Assembly (NCBI RefSeq): GCF_000006565.2
Contig: NC_031467.1
Span: 1,576,613 to 1,640,612 of the forward strand
Length of the DNA: 64,000 bases
Source of the DNA: Toxoplasma gondii ME49
Taxonomy: Eukaryota > Apicomplexa > Conoidasida > Eucoccidiorida > Sarcocystidae
Reading direction: 5' to 3'
This document shows positions 33,978-48,048 of this stretch, in pieces. The position numbers and the translations under genes were made by a program. The first letter of the stretch is position 1, and each line of letters starts with the position of its first letter. The notes under the pieces are model-generated. The model saw only the letters and a program-made list of their open reading frames with translations. It did no database searches and was not told the DNA's origin.

Positions 33978-35882
33978 CTTGAAAGGTCTTTATTTCCCAG
34001 CTTGGCACGACAACTGAGAGCCCTGGTAGCTTGAACGGATGAGCAAAAAACGAACAGAAACAGAGATGCACACTTGTGACAGTGCTCTGGCGGAATAAAG
34101 GATCTACGCGATTATCGCGGGCAGAAGCCGGCAGTTTGAGAATTGGAAGCTGCTGCGATGAAAACGAAAGCGAGGCGTAGACGAAACGGGGACTGAAGCA
34201 GAGTGGGCCGTCTCTGGGAAGAGTCGAATAACTAAGAGGCAGGCTCCATATTTGTGTGCTTGTCGTCGACAGTATAAAACGAAAGTTAAACGTTAAACTT
34301 TAAGATTTTACGGCTAGAGGCGCACAAAGCTTTAAAGCGCCTCTCGCCCTGACGGGGCCAGTTGCATGCACAAAAATCAGCCAGAGAGGGGACGACCCTT
34401 GTTTTGCAGGAATCGGAGTGTGCGTGCAGGCAGAAATTTGATTGATGGCAGAGCTCATGATCGGACCCAGTACGAAATGTTGAATTTCCATTTCTGAGGA
34501 AAATAGATTTGCAATGGTATACTTCGTGATACTCAGAGTTCCGACCTACCGAGTCGAGCTAGATCGAGCAAGGCAGATTCGTCGACGGTGCCACTGTTAC
34601 ATCGTCATGGTCTTGGTCCGCTTGCTCGTACACGCAAACTTGTGTAAGAACAAGTACATGTCTGCGTATATGCGCAGTACACACATGTCTGGCGGATAAT
34701 CCGCCGTCAGTTAGAGACTGGCAGTTCCATGACCATGCTCAAACGATGTGTTTAAGAGACACTCGTTGTGCGCTCCCGTGAGAATTCGCGCTGCGTAACG
34801 GCCCTTGACTACGGAGAGGATTCCGTTGTAACCAACAAGAAAAAAAGACACCGAAGCTACCTGTCAGTGTCAGTACGTCTACCTGGTATCGTGGCGGTCA
34901 CGCAGAACCAGAAAAATTCGTTTATTTATGGCCGTTCCTGCTCTCGACATTCTGTTCCACTGATCCGAGTTCTCGGCCTCGGAAAACATGCCGTTTTCCA
35001 TGGAAAGATGTACTGCCGAAGTGTGTACACCAAGAGCGAGGCTTCAGCTTCCGTATTTAGTTCGTCGGCGCAAACCGGCGAATTGATAGGGACACACGAC
35101 CCCTGCGATCTGAGAGGCCAGAGAGCGCGATGTTCTATGAATAATCTGTGCATCTATTTTAGCCACCCACTCCAAAAATTATCACATCGAGTAGTATGCA
35201 GCTAGGTTTGTTCTGAACGAGACAGAGAAACATCTTTTTTCCCTGTATTTTTCTGCCTGAAACACTGAACACCCAGAGAGGGAAGAGCTAGAGTCGAAGT
35301 CCAAATCCCTGCGATGCAAGTAAGTCGAACTCTGTACGGTTAGTTTTGGAAGCCGTTGATGTGCGGCGCCACTTGGACCAGTCTGAAGTGCGCAGCCAAG
35401 AACGAACCATGTCTTCTCCAAATATAACTCCGCTCTAGAGATGTACTTGAACGGGAACACAGCATCTCACACTATTCCTACGGGTGTTTGGTATTGAGAC
35501 TGCCGGTACTTGGGGTTTCGCGTCCACGAGTTTCCTCGCTACGAAGATAGTCTCTGCTTCCCAAAGCAAGAAACTGTAGTTCTCCCTTCAGAGATAAGCA
35601 CGCATATTGGTAGCGGGGAAAGCGGAAGCGAAAAAGCATGTCAGTGATAGAGAATACCGACAGGCAATCCGAGGGTCATCCGCCAACCTGAACCTCGGGA
35701 ACGGATAGAATGCGTACGGAGGCGTTAGATTCAAAAGGTTTACAGTTCCTCAGTCACCCGCGAGCAAACTGGGGAACCACAATAGGGTTTAGCGAAGTCT
35801 GCGAAACGAGGCATGAACAAGAGAAGCACAGCGTCAGTCCCGACACGGATGCACAGCCGAGCCAGAGTGATCCCCGTCACCA
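33978..35882. other. Spacer between COQ5 start and PWP2 end
   Basis: No supported gene. The left part is the presumed COQ5 promoter and leader; the right part is the presumed 3' region of PWP2. Lower GC than the coding segments. A TGCATGCA palindrome at 34363-34370 is listed separately. Confidence 0.6.
34363..34370. promoter_or_regulatory. TGCATGCA palindrome upstream of COQ5
   Basis: The octamer lies about 390 bases upstream of the COQ5 start codon. TGCATGC-type elements are a known recurrent motif in Toxoplasma promoters and match the binding sites of some ApiAP2 factors. A single copy can occur by chance, and GCATGC cores are also seen inside coding exons of this window, so support is weak. 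Confidence 0.25.
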
Positions 35883-38800
35883 CTAGCTAAGACTAGTAAT
35901 CTCCATCTGCTGCGAGCGGCTGTTTCTGATCGAAGCATTGATGAAGGCCAAGGTGTGCAGGTTGGAGCAGAAGGGCACATGAAGGTTCGCCTGCTGCTGC
36001 TGTAGCTGGCGAAGAATCAACAGAAAGAGTGTTCGCAGATCGACAGAGACTCCTGTACAAAAAATTTCAAGCACAAGCACACAAGCAGATCTGGCCAGTG
36101 AGCGCCAGTTGCTACCTCGGAACGGCCAAAATGTCTTTCAGCTTCCGGGCCTGCGGATCTCTGGAGTACGCCATGTAAGCAAGCGCTGCGGGAAAACAAC
36201 GGGTGTTCCGAGCAAGCGCAACTGAACTTGAAAAAGCTCCTGTTCCATTTTGGTTCGTCTCCAAAATTGTGGTCCGTGCTAATAATCTAGGACGTCGATG
36301 CAAGTGAAGAGCCACTGAGTCGCTGCCGGTGTACCTGACTAGATACACGGTTTCATCCACATGACCGCTAGCAAACAGTGTAACACACCCGAGCGGATAC
36401 TGCGCTCTTCCACAAGGCAATATTCCTCACTTGTCAAACGCTCGAAGGCTTCGTTCGCTCTGTCGCCTTGACCTTTGGAAATCTTCCGGTCTCCAGAACG
36501 GCTAGAGGAAACACTCGACGGCGCCCAGAAAGCAGCCAAGTCACCTGCATCGCACGCACACCAGCACTTTACAGTCGCTTTAGAACCACGGTCGGTGCGA
36601 AAAATTCCGTACGCCAACTTTGTACTTTCCTAATCGCTACGTTCACCGGTTGCCTCCCACTCCATCTACACCGGCGACGCGTTCCGCAAGCATTTCTTGC
36701 CCTCGTCCCGGTACCTCTCAGGCACCACAGATGAGCAACAGGGTCATGATCTTGACATATTATGTCTCGCTAACTATGTGCCTTGAACATATAAACGCAT
36801 TTACCGCAGATACAAATAGAGGTGGAATTTGAACCTGGTTACATATAGAACCATTTTGTTGGATGCGAGGCGTGAAGAACAGGCGATGACAGGCCTCTGC
36901 GTGGGGACTGGACAGCGGCAACAATCCCTTTTTTGTAGAAGAGCAGATGCAGGATTGCGGCAGGTTTTCGGCGAGTACTTTAGAGCGACGCGCAGTCTCC
37001 CAAAACCGCCCACGTCAGGGACGTTGTTAGGACTCCAGTTTCCACTCAACACCAGGAACAAGCAACGACCACCACGCAAACGTCCGAGAAACGCACCTTG
37101 GAACACATGCATGTGAAGTTTCATGACGTTCCGCAGCCACAGAAGGTGAAGCTGAAGATGCGGCGTCCCAACACCGACGTCTGTAGAGAGGAGGAGATGT
37201 AGGAAGAAAAGGAGAGGAGGCAGCAGTGCCGGCGCGAGAGAAGAACAGACAAGCGCAACGGACGATGGAGGGATCGCCTCGTAGATTGACAGCAGCGTTG
37301 GCAAGTCATTCAACACCAAGCTGAGGATGAATGCCTGAATGGAAAAAAAGACATGAAATGCGCGTTCTTTTAACGTCCCGTCGACACAGTCGCAAACACC
37401 GGGTGTCTCGATGAGGGAACGTAGTTCTCGCAATCGGTTCTACGCCAGGCGTGACGTAGCTTGTGATAAGCAGAAACAGACACCAGGAATCATGCGCTTC
37501 GCAGGCGCAACGAAGCACCGACTTCTGAGCAGAGGTCACTCCGTCCTCTGTTTTCTACTCTTTATTGGTGTTGCGATCAGATTTCAGTCTGCATGCAAGA
37601 ACATGCTTTCCTCTTATTTCCCCTGCGTGCTGTTCCATTCCTCTCCCTTTCTTGCTATACAGAATCACGCATTTATGTGCTTAGTCGTGACTGCAGGATT
37701 TTATTCTCAGCAAGTAAAACCTGATGGTCCTAGGAAACAAGGGATCGCAGCTCTCTGACTACAGTGCTGGCAAGTCAACAACGCTGAACTCTGGAAATTC
37801 CGGGGATGCCTTGTCTTTTGCATGCGCACCTTCGCATATTCTCGCCTTTCCAATGCTCGGGAGATGCTTCCCGTCGTAACGTTCGCCGTCAGCATTGGTG
37901 GAGGGGCGCATGGAAGACGTGAGGAGGTTCCGAAGGCCGCGTATATTCCGCTCTGAGCGTAGAGACAGACAGCAGTGTGTGTCTACAGTGTTTTGATTCC
38001 GCCCATTTCGTCTACATTGGTCCCAGATATGAAACTTGTTCTTAGAACTCCAGTTCACATGCATGCAGCCACTAATATCTAGGACGCCTCTGAATCGGGC
38101 ACCTTGCGTCCAGCCTCCTACGTCTTCCCCCCCAGCCGCCGTCCCCCCGTTCCTCCCCATCCCACAAAGGAATTCACTTCGACGGTCATGCGGACCTCAT
38201 GTTTAGCGGCACACAATGGACGGAGACTCACAACTACGAAATCCGAAAGTCGCCTTTTAGTCAGTACACACGGTCTGCTTCTCCTACCTTTTGCAGCAGT
38301 CCATTGACGTACTCAGAGGATTTGGAAAACGCACAACTCGAGTGGAGGGTCACCATTTCGTGAAAGCTCGAATCAACCCAAAACGCCAGCACAAATCCAC
38401 AGATAAACAAGTATAAGAATACGTAACGCATATGCCTGTGTGAAAGGAGAAACGTATACATAGAGAAGTGCATAAACATGTGTACATGGACATTGTAACT
38501 GGCGGCAGGTGTGTTGAGACGCATGTATTCCGCCTTTGATTACTTGTGCGTTGTCTGGCGGAAGAGAACTTGTCACTCTTCGCGCAAAGAGATACGTTTG
38601 TTTTGGACGACGCTTACCTTTGAGTCTAAGCTGAAGATGTAGAGACCGTGTGAAGTGGCGACAGCCCAGCTTCTGCTGTCTGCAGCAAAGGCGACCTGGT
38701 GAAGAAGGAAGAGACGCGATTTCTTCGAGGCAAACTGGCCCGATTGAACGCCTGGCAAGGAGAAGTGCTGCAGGAGACACACAGCGAACAGAACGCAGAC

Positions 38801-41800
38801 GACCCATTGTTGTCCACGGATTGTGAATTGGCAGAAATGCACAAAAGCTCGGGATAGGGAGATAAGTTTTACGGTCAGCCACCCATCAACAAAGATCAAT
38901 GCAACTCATAAAACGAACCTGTTTGATGCGCCGGCGTTCGCGTACTCCTTCCGTTACCGCATCATCTTCATCTGACAGATCGTACTCTTGCAGAGGGTCA
39001 CCTATAGAACAAGAAACAGCAACAAGCCGCCAAAACGGACGTCCTGTCTCTGCAGTTCTCCTCCACCTGTCAGAACCCCAACGGCGTCGCAGCCTCCACC
39101 CCGCAGAAAACGGTCCGGTCTGCTTCAGATCTTCAAGAGACGACAGAAGGAATTTGCTCTTCGAAGGAAATATGTTTAGCCACTAAAGGTGTTAATCGGG
39201 GCCCAACTGAGACAAAAGAGAGCGAATGTGCCTCTACGACCTGCACCGAAAAACCTGGAAGCGCTACATGTTTAGGTCCGGTGACAGAGAGAGACAGGAC
39301 ACGACCTCAGCACAAGATGCTGAGGAGTTATGTAGATATATATTTATATATGTGTATATACATATAGAGCCTCTCAGTAAGTTGCGGAATGCTTGGACGA
39401 TACCTATATCAGTGCACTACCGATTAAGATGTGAGAAGAAAGAGAAACCTGATTTCTTTTTCCCTGTATCAGAAGTCCTCACCACTGTCAGTAATGAAAC
39501 GAGAATTCAATTCTCGAAGAATGCCATCAAGGAGGCGATTCCGCGTCAGCGAGAACCTCGCGAGGAGCGCGCCTGTTCGCGCTTCGTATAAGAACGTGGT
39601 TGCGCAGTGTCGGCTGCCAACGAGGAGGAGACTGCCCGTGGACGAGAAGGCAAGAGAGTCCACCGAAACGTTCAGGTCCAGGCCGGCTGTGTTGCCCAGA
39701 GCTTCCTGGGAAAAACCAGAAAGTTGAGACACGCGGAAAAACATATTCGACAACAACAATAAATGAGCGGAAAAGACAAGACAGAGGGACGAATGGGTGG
39801 GGAAAACCTGTGATTGTCCGTCCTTGGGGTTAAGTTTCAAAGATGGAAGCAGAAAGACACCACCACGCCATCAGCTGACAGACGACGCAACTGATCCTTC
39901 TCTCCCCTGACGTCTTGCCCTCCTGTTGATTTGGGAGTACGAAAACTCGCTCATGTGAAACAATGGCACACAGGCGATGTGAGAAGCGCCTCTCCTCATA
40001 CCCGCACAAGGCGTAAGCATGTTGATCTGAGCATCGACGTTCTGGCCCGCGCCTCAGTGAGGCCAGCATACGCAGCAACCCACGAGACGATGAAGCACCT
40101 TTCACACCCTTGGTTGTTCTCCATCTGTGAACGCAACGAGGCCTCCTCTTGACTCCAAGACTGTTTCCTCTGTGTGAGGGGACTCTTTTTGTCTGGTCCG
40201 ACGTACGCAGTGAGCTCGTTGGGGAGAAGGAACTCGACGCATTACTAGATTGATAGAACCGGCAAGACGGCCGAACTTTATAGATCAATTAATACAGAAT
40301 ACCAAGCCCTTTCTGAGACGTACCTTCTTTTCTTTGGAAACCCAGTTGTTCCTCGCTCGGCGGTCGTTCTGACTGGAGCGGCCTCCTTGAATATCACGAA
40401 CGAGATCGAGAGTGGCGACGACTCCTTCATCGCCCCCAAGGCCAGTGTCCCAGAGAGTGACTCGACCGCCTTCTCCTCCCACTGCAAGAAGATCTGAGCC
40501 CCGAGGGTCGAAGGCTACACACAGAACGCCCCCTGTCTGCTGCAGAGTCTCAGGGGCGCCGCCGTGAGACCGCCGTGCATAAAGGTCCCACACCTGGAGG
40601 CACGAGAGAAGCGCATGCAGACGAGTAATTCGAAAGTTGACGCCCCTCTTTATAACCAAGGATTCACCAGAAACGGATCTCAAGGAATAATTCTTTTAAA
40701 TCGGAATTCACTATGAAAGAACGAGCGCGAGCAATCGCCAATACGTAAACATGTCCAGAGGCTTCCAACTCAAAGAAGACTCAAAAAAGTGGGCATTCGA
40801 TACTTGAGGGGATTGAGAAAGAACGATGACGGACGTTGCGGTGCTAGAGAGAAACAGCGAAACGTCAAAAAAAACGGGATCCTGAAAAAGTATCTACTTT
40901 GTAAGGAAATACTGTCAGTCAGTTTTTGAGAAAACAAGTTTTCGGTGACAGAGAAATCCCAGGGAAACGGGGACATCAAAGAAGGGGAAGCGATCTGGTG
41001 AGCTTCCAGCACTGGGGCTTAACAACGCAGAGGTGTGGAGAAAAAGAAGACGGACACCGCCCGAAATGACGAGCAGGGAGAAAGGTTTGCGCGAAGCCTC
41101 TTGTCTTCCAGTGTCCTCTGTACTCCTGTCACGGTTGCCTTGATTTCACTGATACCCTTAGTGGTTCGTTCTCTTTCGAACCTGACACTCGCTCTGTGTT
41201 CGCTCCTTCGTCTCGAGCGTCCCTGCACAGACCGTGTCAAGCTCCGAAGCGTTTAAAAGGCCGCCTGCGTACCTTCACTTTCTTATCCCAGCTGCCAGTG
41301 ACGACGACTCCCTGTTTGTTGGGGTGGGGATGGAAGGCGACCGCCACAATGGGTCCTTCGTGACCAGTAAGTTCGTCGACGACTTTCCCTGTCTGAATGC
41401 TCCAGACGAAAACTGAGTACACACTCCCTTGGCCGCCGGCCACGAGCAACTCGCCGCCGGCGTCAACAGCAAGGGAGGCGAACTGCACGCTCCCAGTGGC
41501 GAGGTCCGCAAGGACGGACGTTTTCGACGCGGTTCCACTGGATCCAAATCCTGCGTCTGCCCGGCCAGGCTTCGCCGTGAAGATGCTGAGAGGAAGCGCA
41601 GAGAAGCAAAGAGAAGCAGTCGCATGCTTTCGAGGAGATAACGATGCCTTTCGTCTCAGACAGACGCAGTATTTCAACAGGCACCATCGCGAACGCAACA
41701 CAAAGCAGAGGCTCACGTAAACGTCTCAAGACAGAAGCATCAGGGGCAAGCAAAAGGTGAACCATCCTCGTGCTAGAAGGCGATACCCTGAAGCCTTTGC

Positions 41801-44800
41801 CTAGTGAATGCTACCACGACCTCGCTACCGAGGCACTGCGCTCCTCTACATCTCTCCGTCCTTGAGACAACTCGCATCCACTCCACTCACGTCGAACATT
41901 GCAGAAATGTTGAATAACGTGGTTGGAACAGGATATTGAAATCCACCGCTTTAAGCTGTCGTCAGCGGTCCAGTGGGGAATGGTGTACACCCATCTTAAC
42001 GAACTCGGTTGTCTGTATGTCCTAAGCTGGATTCACCCGTCAGTATCCTAAGCACCATGATGTCTGTTCCTTCAAGGTCCCAGAAATGTTAGTCTCCTTC
42101 CTTCTTTTCTCCTGTCTCCGTTTTCGACATTCGCCTACGGTGGTGACACCCGACGACGGCTATTCACCGGTTCTTTCCCCAACCTAAAGTCCCGCCTTCT
42201 GTTGTCCCCCAGCTGCTTCGGCTGTCTCTGTCTACCTGCTGTCGACACTCCTGACTCACCGGAACTGGCGGTAGCGCAGGAGGTCGTAGCCCCTGACAGT
42301 GCCATCGAGAGACGCCGTGAACACGGCGTTTCCTCCGGAAGCGAAGACGAGAGCTGTGACAGCCGCAGCATGGTCGGCGAAGCTGCAGAAGCAGAAGCCA
42401 GTTTCAGCATCGAAGAGTTTCACTCGGCCGTCGGTGCCTCCTGTGGCGACAATGCCGCGTGAGGTGCCGAGACCCAGGCTGGCCCCCGCGCCCTGGAACT
42501 GCTGCGCCGCCCCACCGACGCCGGCCTTGGCGCCGATGCGCGACGCGCCCGAGAGCGCAGCGTCTCCTGCGGGTGAGAAGGCGACAGCGCGGAGACCGTG
42601 TGCATGCGACTGCTGGCGGAGAACGTAGGTCTCGCTTCTCCACTCCCAGACGACGAGCGTCTGGGACTCCACGGCGAGGGCGCCGATCCACTCGCCGTCG
42701 AACGAAAGGGTGACCGCGTCCAGAGAGGCCAGACCCAGTGACAGCTTGCAGAGGACCGTGAGCGTTGGGAGTTCGTACAGCTGGAAGGCGCCTCCGGAGA
42801 AGGCCACTAAGAGGTATTGTGACGGAGGAGAAGAAGAAGGCGAGGAGGCTGAGTAGTACGGACTGAGGTTCGTGCACGCATGCGTCACGTGGTGCCCCCG
42901 ACCTAGGGAACAGAGGGCCTTGGTTTCCGTCTTCCACACACCGCGCATGTAGTTGATGGGTGCATGAGACGCAGGAGAGGAACGCGAGTCTGCAGCTCGG
43001 CGTTTGCTCGCTTTCCGATCTCCTTCCCTTTCTCCAGACGCGCTGCTCTTCTCTTGATCGGAGTCGTCGGCCGAGTCCTCCTGCTCTGAGTCCGCCGCAG
43101 ACGCTTCATGGCTGCAGCTCCCTTCAGCCTCTTGTTTTCGCCTCCGCACCTCCAGGAGCTTGCGCCCCAGCTCGTGGCGGCCAGGGTGAATGACGTACGC
43201 GTCACCGCCTGCCTTTCTGCGTTTCCTCAGGCGCTTCTTCAGCGACTGCGTTTCAGCGGATGGATCGCACTTGAGGAGCTTTAGACGAGCCATCTCGTGC
43301 TGCTCCTCAGTTCGCCGCTTCTCAGTCCACTTCCACAGGACAATGCCTCCCTCGCGGTTCACAGAAATGATGCGTGTGAGGCACCCAGAGAAGCACGCGA
43401 AGCGGAGGGGGTACTTGTGGGAGACGAACGCGACTGGAATAAACTCGTTGTCTCCGCAAGTGGCATCTCCCTTGTCCGCCTTTCTTCCCGAGTCTCGCGG
43501 AAAGCTGTAGCCCGTCTCCGCCTCGAGCACGCCCCCGTCAGGCCGCGCGGCACTCTCGTCTTCATCGCGGACAACCAGACCCTCGAGGCTGCCACCGTTC
43601 CCAGACACAGAGGACGAAACGAGACCAGACTTGGCCACCTTCGCTCGCCACAGCCGCACTGTGCAGTCCAAACTGCCTGTCACAAGGTGAGTCGAGTCGG
43701 GGGACCAGGACAGCGTGGTGATTGTCTGTTGGTGGAGAGTCATGGATCGGAGAAGGCGAAGCTGATACGCGTGGCGGGCCGTCGGCGCATGCCAGATCTG
43801 AAAGCAGGCAAGTTGGAGGGCGAGAGGAAAGGCAAAACTGGGCGTTCGACACAACTCCCGTGATGGTCATCACGGGTACGACACTGCGAACTACACGAGC
43901 GCAGTCTGCATGCGTCGGTTCTCCGATGGGATGAAATAACGCTAAAGCGGTCGAGCTGAGACGTGAGAGTCCAACAGCTGACATCGGAAGCACCCAGTCC
44001 ACGGACAGACCAAACGGGCGAAAATACATCTTGTGGACAAGTGGAGAACAGAGAGGAATCCCCAGAGACCGACCATGCAGACGGCACCACGGAAGATTCT
44101 AGGAGCGACACAAGAGAACAAAAGTGGAGCAACGTCCCCGTACTGGGTTCCGTCCTACCAGAGACACACGGACAGCCCTGGCTTCTCCAAAAGAAAAGTT
44201 CGTCTCGATGGGGCAAGCTTCTGCGGGGCAGCGACAGATCACTTCGGGGTCTGTTTCTCTTCAATCAAAAATCATGACATGTTCTCGACGGAGTCACTAA
44301 TGACGAAGGAGTCTTCCTAAGAGAATGGTTCGGCAGAAAGACGTCCCTCGGCGGACACACAATGCCAGTAGTACGGATGCTGCCCAGTGGGTGGTGGGAA
44401 TATTTAGGTGCGTACCTGAACAGATCGTCCAGCGGCGACGGCGAAGAAGCGATCATCGGGGGAGAAAGCGGCGCCGGTAACAGAGTGCTGGAGATCCTTC
44501 ACTGCGTCCCATTTCCGTTTCTGTTCGGCGCTGGTGTTGCTTTTAAATTGAATGCGGTTCACGACACAGCCCTTTGCAAGGTTGACGACCATACCTTGAC
44601 CGTGAAGATCGATGCAGATGGCGAGCAAGTTGTCTGATCTGACGGCAAACCAGGCAACATCGACGCGAGCCTCAAACGGAAAGGTGAAGACTCCGCTGCT
44701 ACCTGCCGTTTGGTCCGCATGATGCGAATCCTCCTGAGATGTGTCTTCTCGGCCCTCCTGTTCAAACGGCTTTCGAGACGACCCTTCTTTCCGACTTGAA

Positions 44801-44994
44801 TTCGAGGATTCACCGGTCGAGGAAAGACTGGAAACGAGCGCATTCGCAGAATGGTCCTGGGTGTGAAGACGGTAGCACGCCACCCGATTGCTCGTTGGGG
44901 TGTACAGACACTGGACGCGCTTGTCGAAGGCAATGCGCGCCTGAGCGCTGTCGAAGGGTGCCCCCAGTAGATTTGTAAAGGAGTACGAAAACAT
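35883..44994 (-). CDS. PWP2: PWP2 (UTP1) homologue, WD40 component of the small-subunit processome
   Basis: Nucleolar scaffold of the UTP-B subcomplex needed for 18S rRNA maturation. Exons from the right: 44416-44994, 42260-43797, 41273-41585, 40324-40593, 39483-39705, 38919-39001, 38618-38695, 38288-about 38366, 37097-37334, 35883-36052; about 1,190 codons. The start MFSYSFTNLLGAPF matches the family's MKFAYRFSNLLGT. WD units include FHLYELPTLTV-like strands, LVVWEWRSETYVLRQQSHAH, GRVKLFDAETGFCFCSF, FVWSIQTGKVVDELTGHEGP and VVVTGSWDKKVKVWDLYARR, all close to known PWP2. The C-terminal helical Utp12-like part is in the last exons (SLVLNDLPTLLSIYEAIPP; HLLWLRNVMKLHMHVFQ; LFLLILRQLQQQQANLHV). 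Junction phases agree except between exons 7 and 8: exon 7 ends in phase 0 but every plausible exon 8 acceptor needs phase 2. The conserved DPFEL segment expected there is not seen, so that part of the model is provisional. Confidence 0.9.
36053..37096 (-). other. Last intron of PWP2, 1.04 kb
   Basis: The donor CCAAG|GTGCGT ends exon 9 in phase 1, and the acceptor TTTGTACAG ends at 36053 with the same phase. The joined product keeps the length and pattern of the family's C-terminal helix pair, so no exon is missing. This is the longest intron of the gene; I see no gene inside it. Confidence 0.75.
39334..39367. repeat. Short TA-rich simple repeat in a PWP2 intron
   Basis: GATATATATTTATATATGTG-type units lie inside the intron 39002-39482. 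Confidence 0.85.
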
Positions 44995-47900
44995 ATTGTC
45001 AAAGGAAAGGAATCGGACAACAGTAAGCAAGAAAAATCTCTGGCTTGCAGTCAACACTCTACCGGCACATCCACTGCCAAGAATAGAAATAATACTCAAG
45101 CTGCTGACTGCGAACGAAGGCAACCAGTGGCGGAGGCTTGCCGCACCTTGCTCCCTTCCATGTCGAACAATTGAAGGCTATTCCCACCTCGCTGTCATCG
45201 CCACGAAAGAGCTTCATGAAACAGAAATGGCACAAGGCGGGGGTCGAGAAGAATCGACGATGTTCAGAGCATGCGTATGTGGGGCATCGACGCATGAAGG
45301 TCGCGGGAAATTCGCGGGTGACAGCCAACGGCCTCACTGTATTCAGAGTGGTTGCTACGAACACAGACGCAGTCGTAGTGCGCACTCAAAAACAAATTCC
45401 GCTCGCGTAGTCCAAGAGGGACACAAGAACAACATGTTCAGTGGATGAGCAGCGGGCATGCGATTTCGGGGCCCGCAAGTCGCGGCAACGCATGCCTTTT
45501 CGCTGCAAGACCGCGTACGGAAAGTGTGGACCGTGTCCAACCAGAAGCATTGCCTTTGTGTCAGCGAAGCCCTTTGTTCAGAATTTTCAAATGGTCATCT
45601 TTGTGGAATTCACTTACGGGATCGCAATGTCTTAATAAAGGCTCGACCGAACCCAGTTGTGGCGCAGACCGCCTTCGACGTGCTCTTCAGCACAGTCTAC
45701 AAAGGGCGGACTGCAGGAGAAGTTACCGATCATCAAGCACGCATTTACGTCAAGTATTATTCCATCTGGCGATGCCGCATCTTTTGGCGGCAATGGAGTG
45801 TTATGGGAGAAAAGATTGCTCGGCATCCCTGCGTTAGGGGGGGGGGCGCAACAAGAAGAGCTTTGTCTCTCCAGCGCTAGACTATTACACTTAAGACAGT
45901 TAGGTGTCTTTCTATACGGCCCTGAAAATATGCTGGCTCAAAAGAACGTGGCCCTAGGATGCACTTAAGAACGAGAAAAGGGCATGAGGGTACCAACACC
46001 TGGCTAGAATCTTTGAAATGAAGGCTTTACGCTGTTCCTAAGAAGGACAACGGCGGTTCCCAAAGAAAAGTCGTGCAGAGGTCCCGGTAAATCCTGTGTT
46101 ATAGCGAGGAATCACACACGACAGCTTAAAATGTCCGGGGACTCAATATTGTGATTTTACGCCTCATTCAGGTGCACATTTGCATGGTGCAGTTTGCTTG
46201 TCTGGGGAAACACAGCTGGGGTATAAGTCCTCCTCCACGGCACATCATCTGGAAGCGTCTAGTCGTATTCTTCTGCCCGTCGTCTAGAGCTGACTTGCTC
46301 CTTGTCTCAAATCTGATAGTAATGGCGAATGGTAACTGACACAGTGGGCAGCATGTGGAGTGAAACGAATCTTGCATTGATAGGCACTTACGGATCGGTC
46401 TGGAGTTAACACTATATCACAGCCGACTCCATGTCACTACTCTTGAATCCTCGAGGAACAAAAGAGGGTACGAATGTCTCCAAGAAAGCCAGTACTCGTC
46501 ATGTGTTCTATCTTTGCCTTCCCATTTTCGCGTGGATGCTCGTGATTGTATTCCGCGGGTAATGCACTTGTAAAGTTTTTCCGTACGACTGTCAGAAGCA
46601 GCCTTTCCGTCGTTGATATTGAAAGGCGCAAATATAAGTATCATGGGATTCGGGGCACGCTGGATGTGGGCGTTTTACGAAAAGGACCAGACACATCTTA
46701 CACTGTACGGGGTTCAATCATGCAGGACTGTGTAAAAGTGTTTCCAGTGTCAGCCCCTATGTTCTACATCGTGACTGCGCTGCTGTGAATCGAACAGATC
46801 GATCAGAGACTAGCAGTGGTATCGACAGGTTAATACGTGACAGACACACTGAGATGGCATAGTGTATTGGTACAACGGCAGCACGTTCAAAAGAACCGGA
46901 TGTCTGAAAAAGCGGGCGTCAGCAGGCTTTGACAAGGTTGATATGAGAATACGTCAACGATCTGTGTTGTCTGTGCTTGAATAGAACAGGTAAAAGATAC
47001 GTGGACAAAAGAATTTATGAAGTCCACTTCATGGGGTCAGGTGACAGCGACAACCTCGTTATGGGATTCATCGCATTTTACAAGTCACCAATCGCCATGC
47101 ATCGAAGCCAAAGAAAGGTAGAAACTGATTATCATTAGAAATACAGGCAGCGGCGGCCATGCAACACCACGTAATACCGGGTGTGGCTCTGAAGGGGCCA
47201 GGTTCATCGGCGGCAGGCATCGCTTTGGGGCTGCTACCTGGAGAGATGTTACTGAGCGTATGAAGGATGACCCAGTCTTCTGGTAATGTGGATTACTCAT
47301 GAGTGCACAAGAAAACACGAAGTAACCCGTTTGTGCGACTATCGGCCAACACCGACGGTCTATGGATGTACCACGAAGGGGTGGAGATACAACCGAAACG
47401 TGTTGCCCAATCCACTTGCTTGCAATGAGTCTAGCAGCACACCTAGAGAACGTCCACGTGGACGGGAAAAAGTCATGCCGGCACCTGAAGGCGTTTAAAA
47501 TGCCTTTTCGCCTTTGCCAGAGTATGTGTGCCTTGAATACGCTGCAGTGCCACGGCTGCTACATTGAAGACTATGAGGTGCCTTGAGGTGGAGTGAAGGC
47601 CATGCGGTGTATCTGGCCGTATGATTGCACTTTGGGAAGAACATGGATAAAGAAATTCAGATCGAGTCCGGAATTGTGCGCCTGGCAAACTGAAAATTCA
47701 AATTCCCGATTAATACAGCGAACAAGCGAAAACCCAGTTGACCAGCAGGTAATGGCGAGAAAATAGTCACATCGTTGACAGTCATCCTGCAGTCATGATC
47801 AACGGGAACATGCATTAGCGGCGAGACTCGCCGCTAGTTCCTTCAGCGTCGGCAGCCGACGTGCGTGGCTCTATTCTTCATTTAGTCCCCGTTACTAACG

Positions 47901-48048
47901 AGGGAAGCCTTGAGGCTATACTGGCCGATGCGCTTTCAGAAGCGCTCCTCCACCACGATAAATTCGATAGGGAGATGACATCTATATGAGCTGCATCGCG
48001 ACATGGATTCAGCATCGGCGTGCATTCGCAGCTCGAAACACTTGAAAT
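44995..48048. other. Gene-poor spacer upstream of PWP2
   Basis: No supported gene, tRNA or repeat family. It holds the presumed PWP2 promoter and leader on the left and the 3' region of the 48-kb orphan gene on the right. Nine to eleven G in a row occur near 45838-45848. Frames are short and without family resemblance. Confidence 0.55.

Noticed and set aside
36112..36190. Possible extra exon in the last PWP2 intron, encoding YMAYSRDPQARKLKDILAVP
   Set aside because: The acceptor phase fits, but the only donor (GTAGCA) leaves phase 2 against a phase-1 final exon. Joining exons 9 and 10 directly gives the expected family length.
36818..36846. Minus-strand GGTTCAAATTCC resembling a tRNA B box
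   Set aside because: The flanks do not form a T-stem and no acceptor stem can be drawn.
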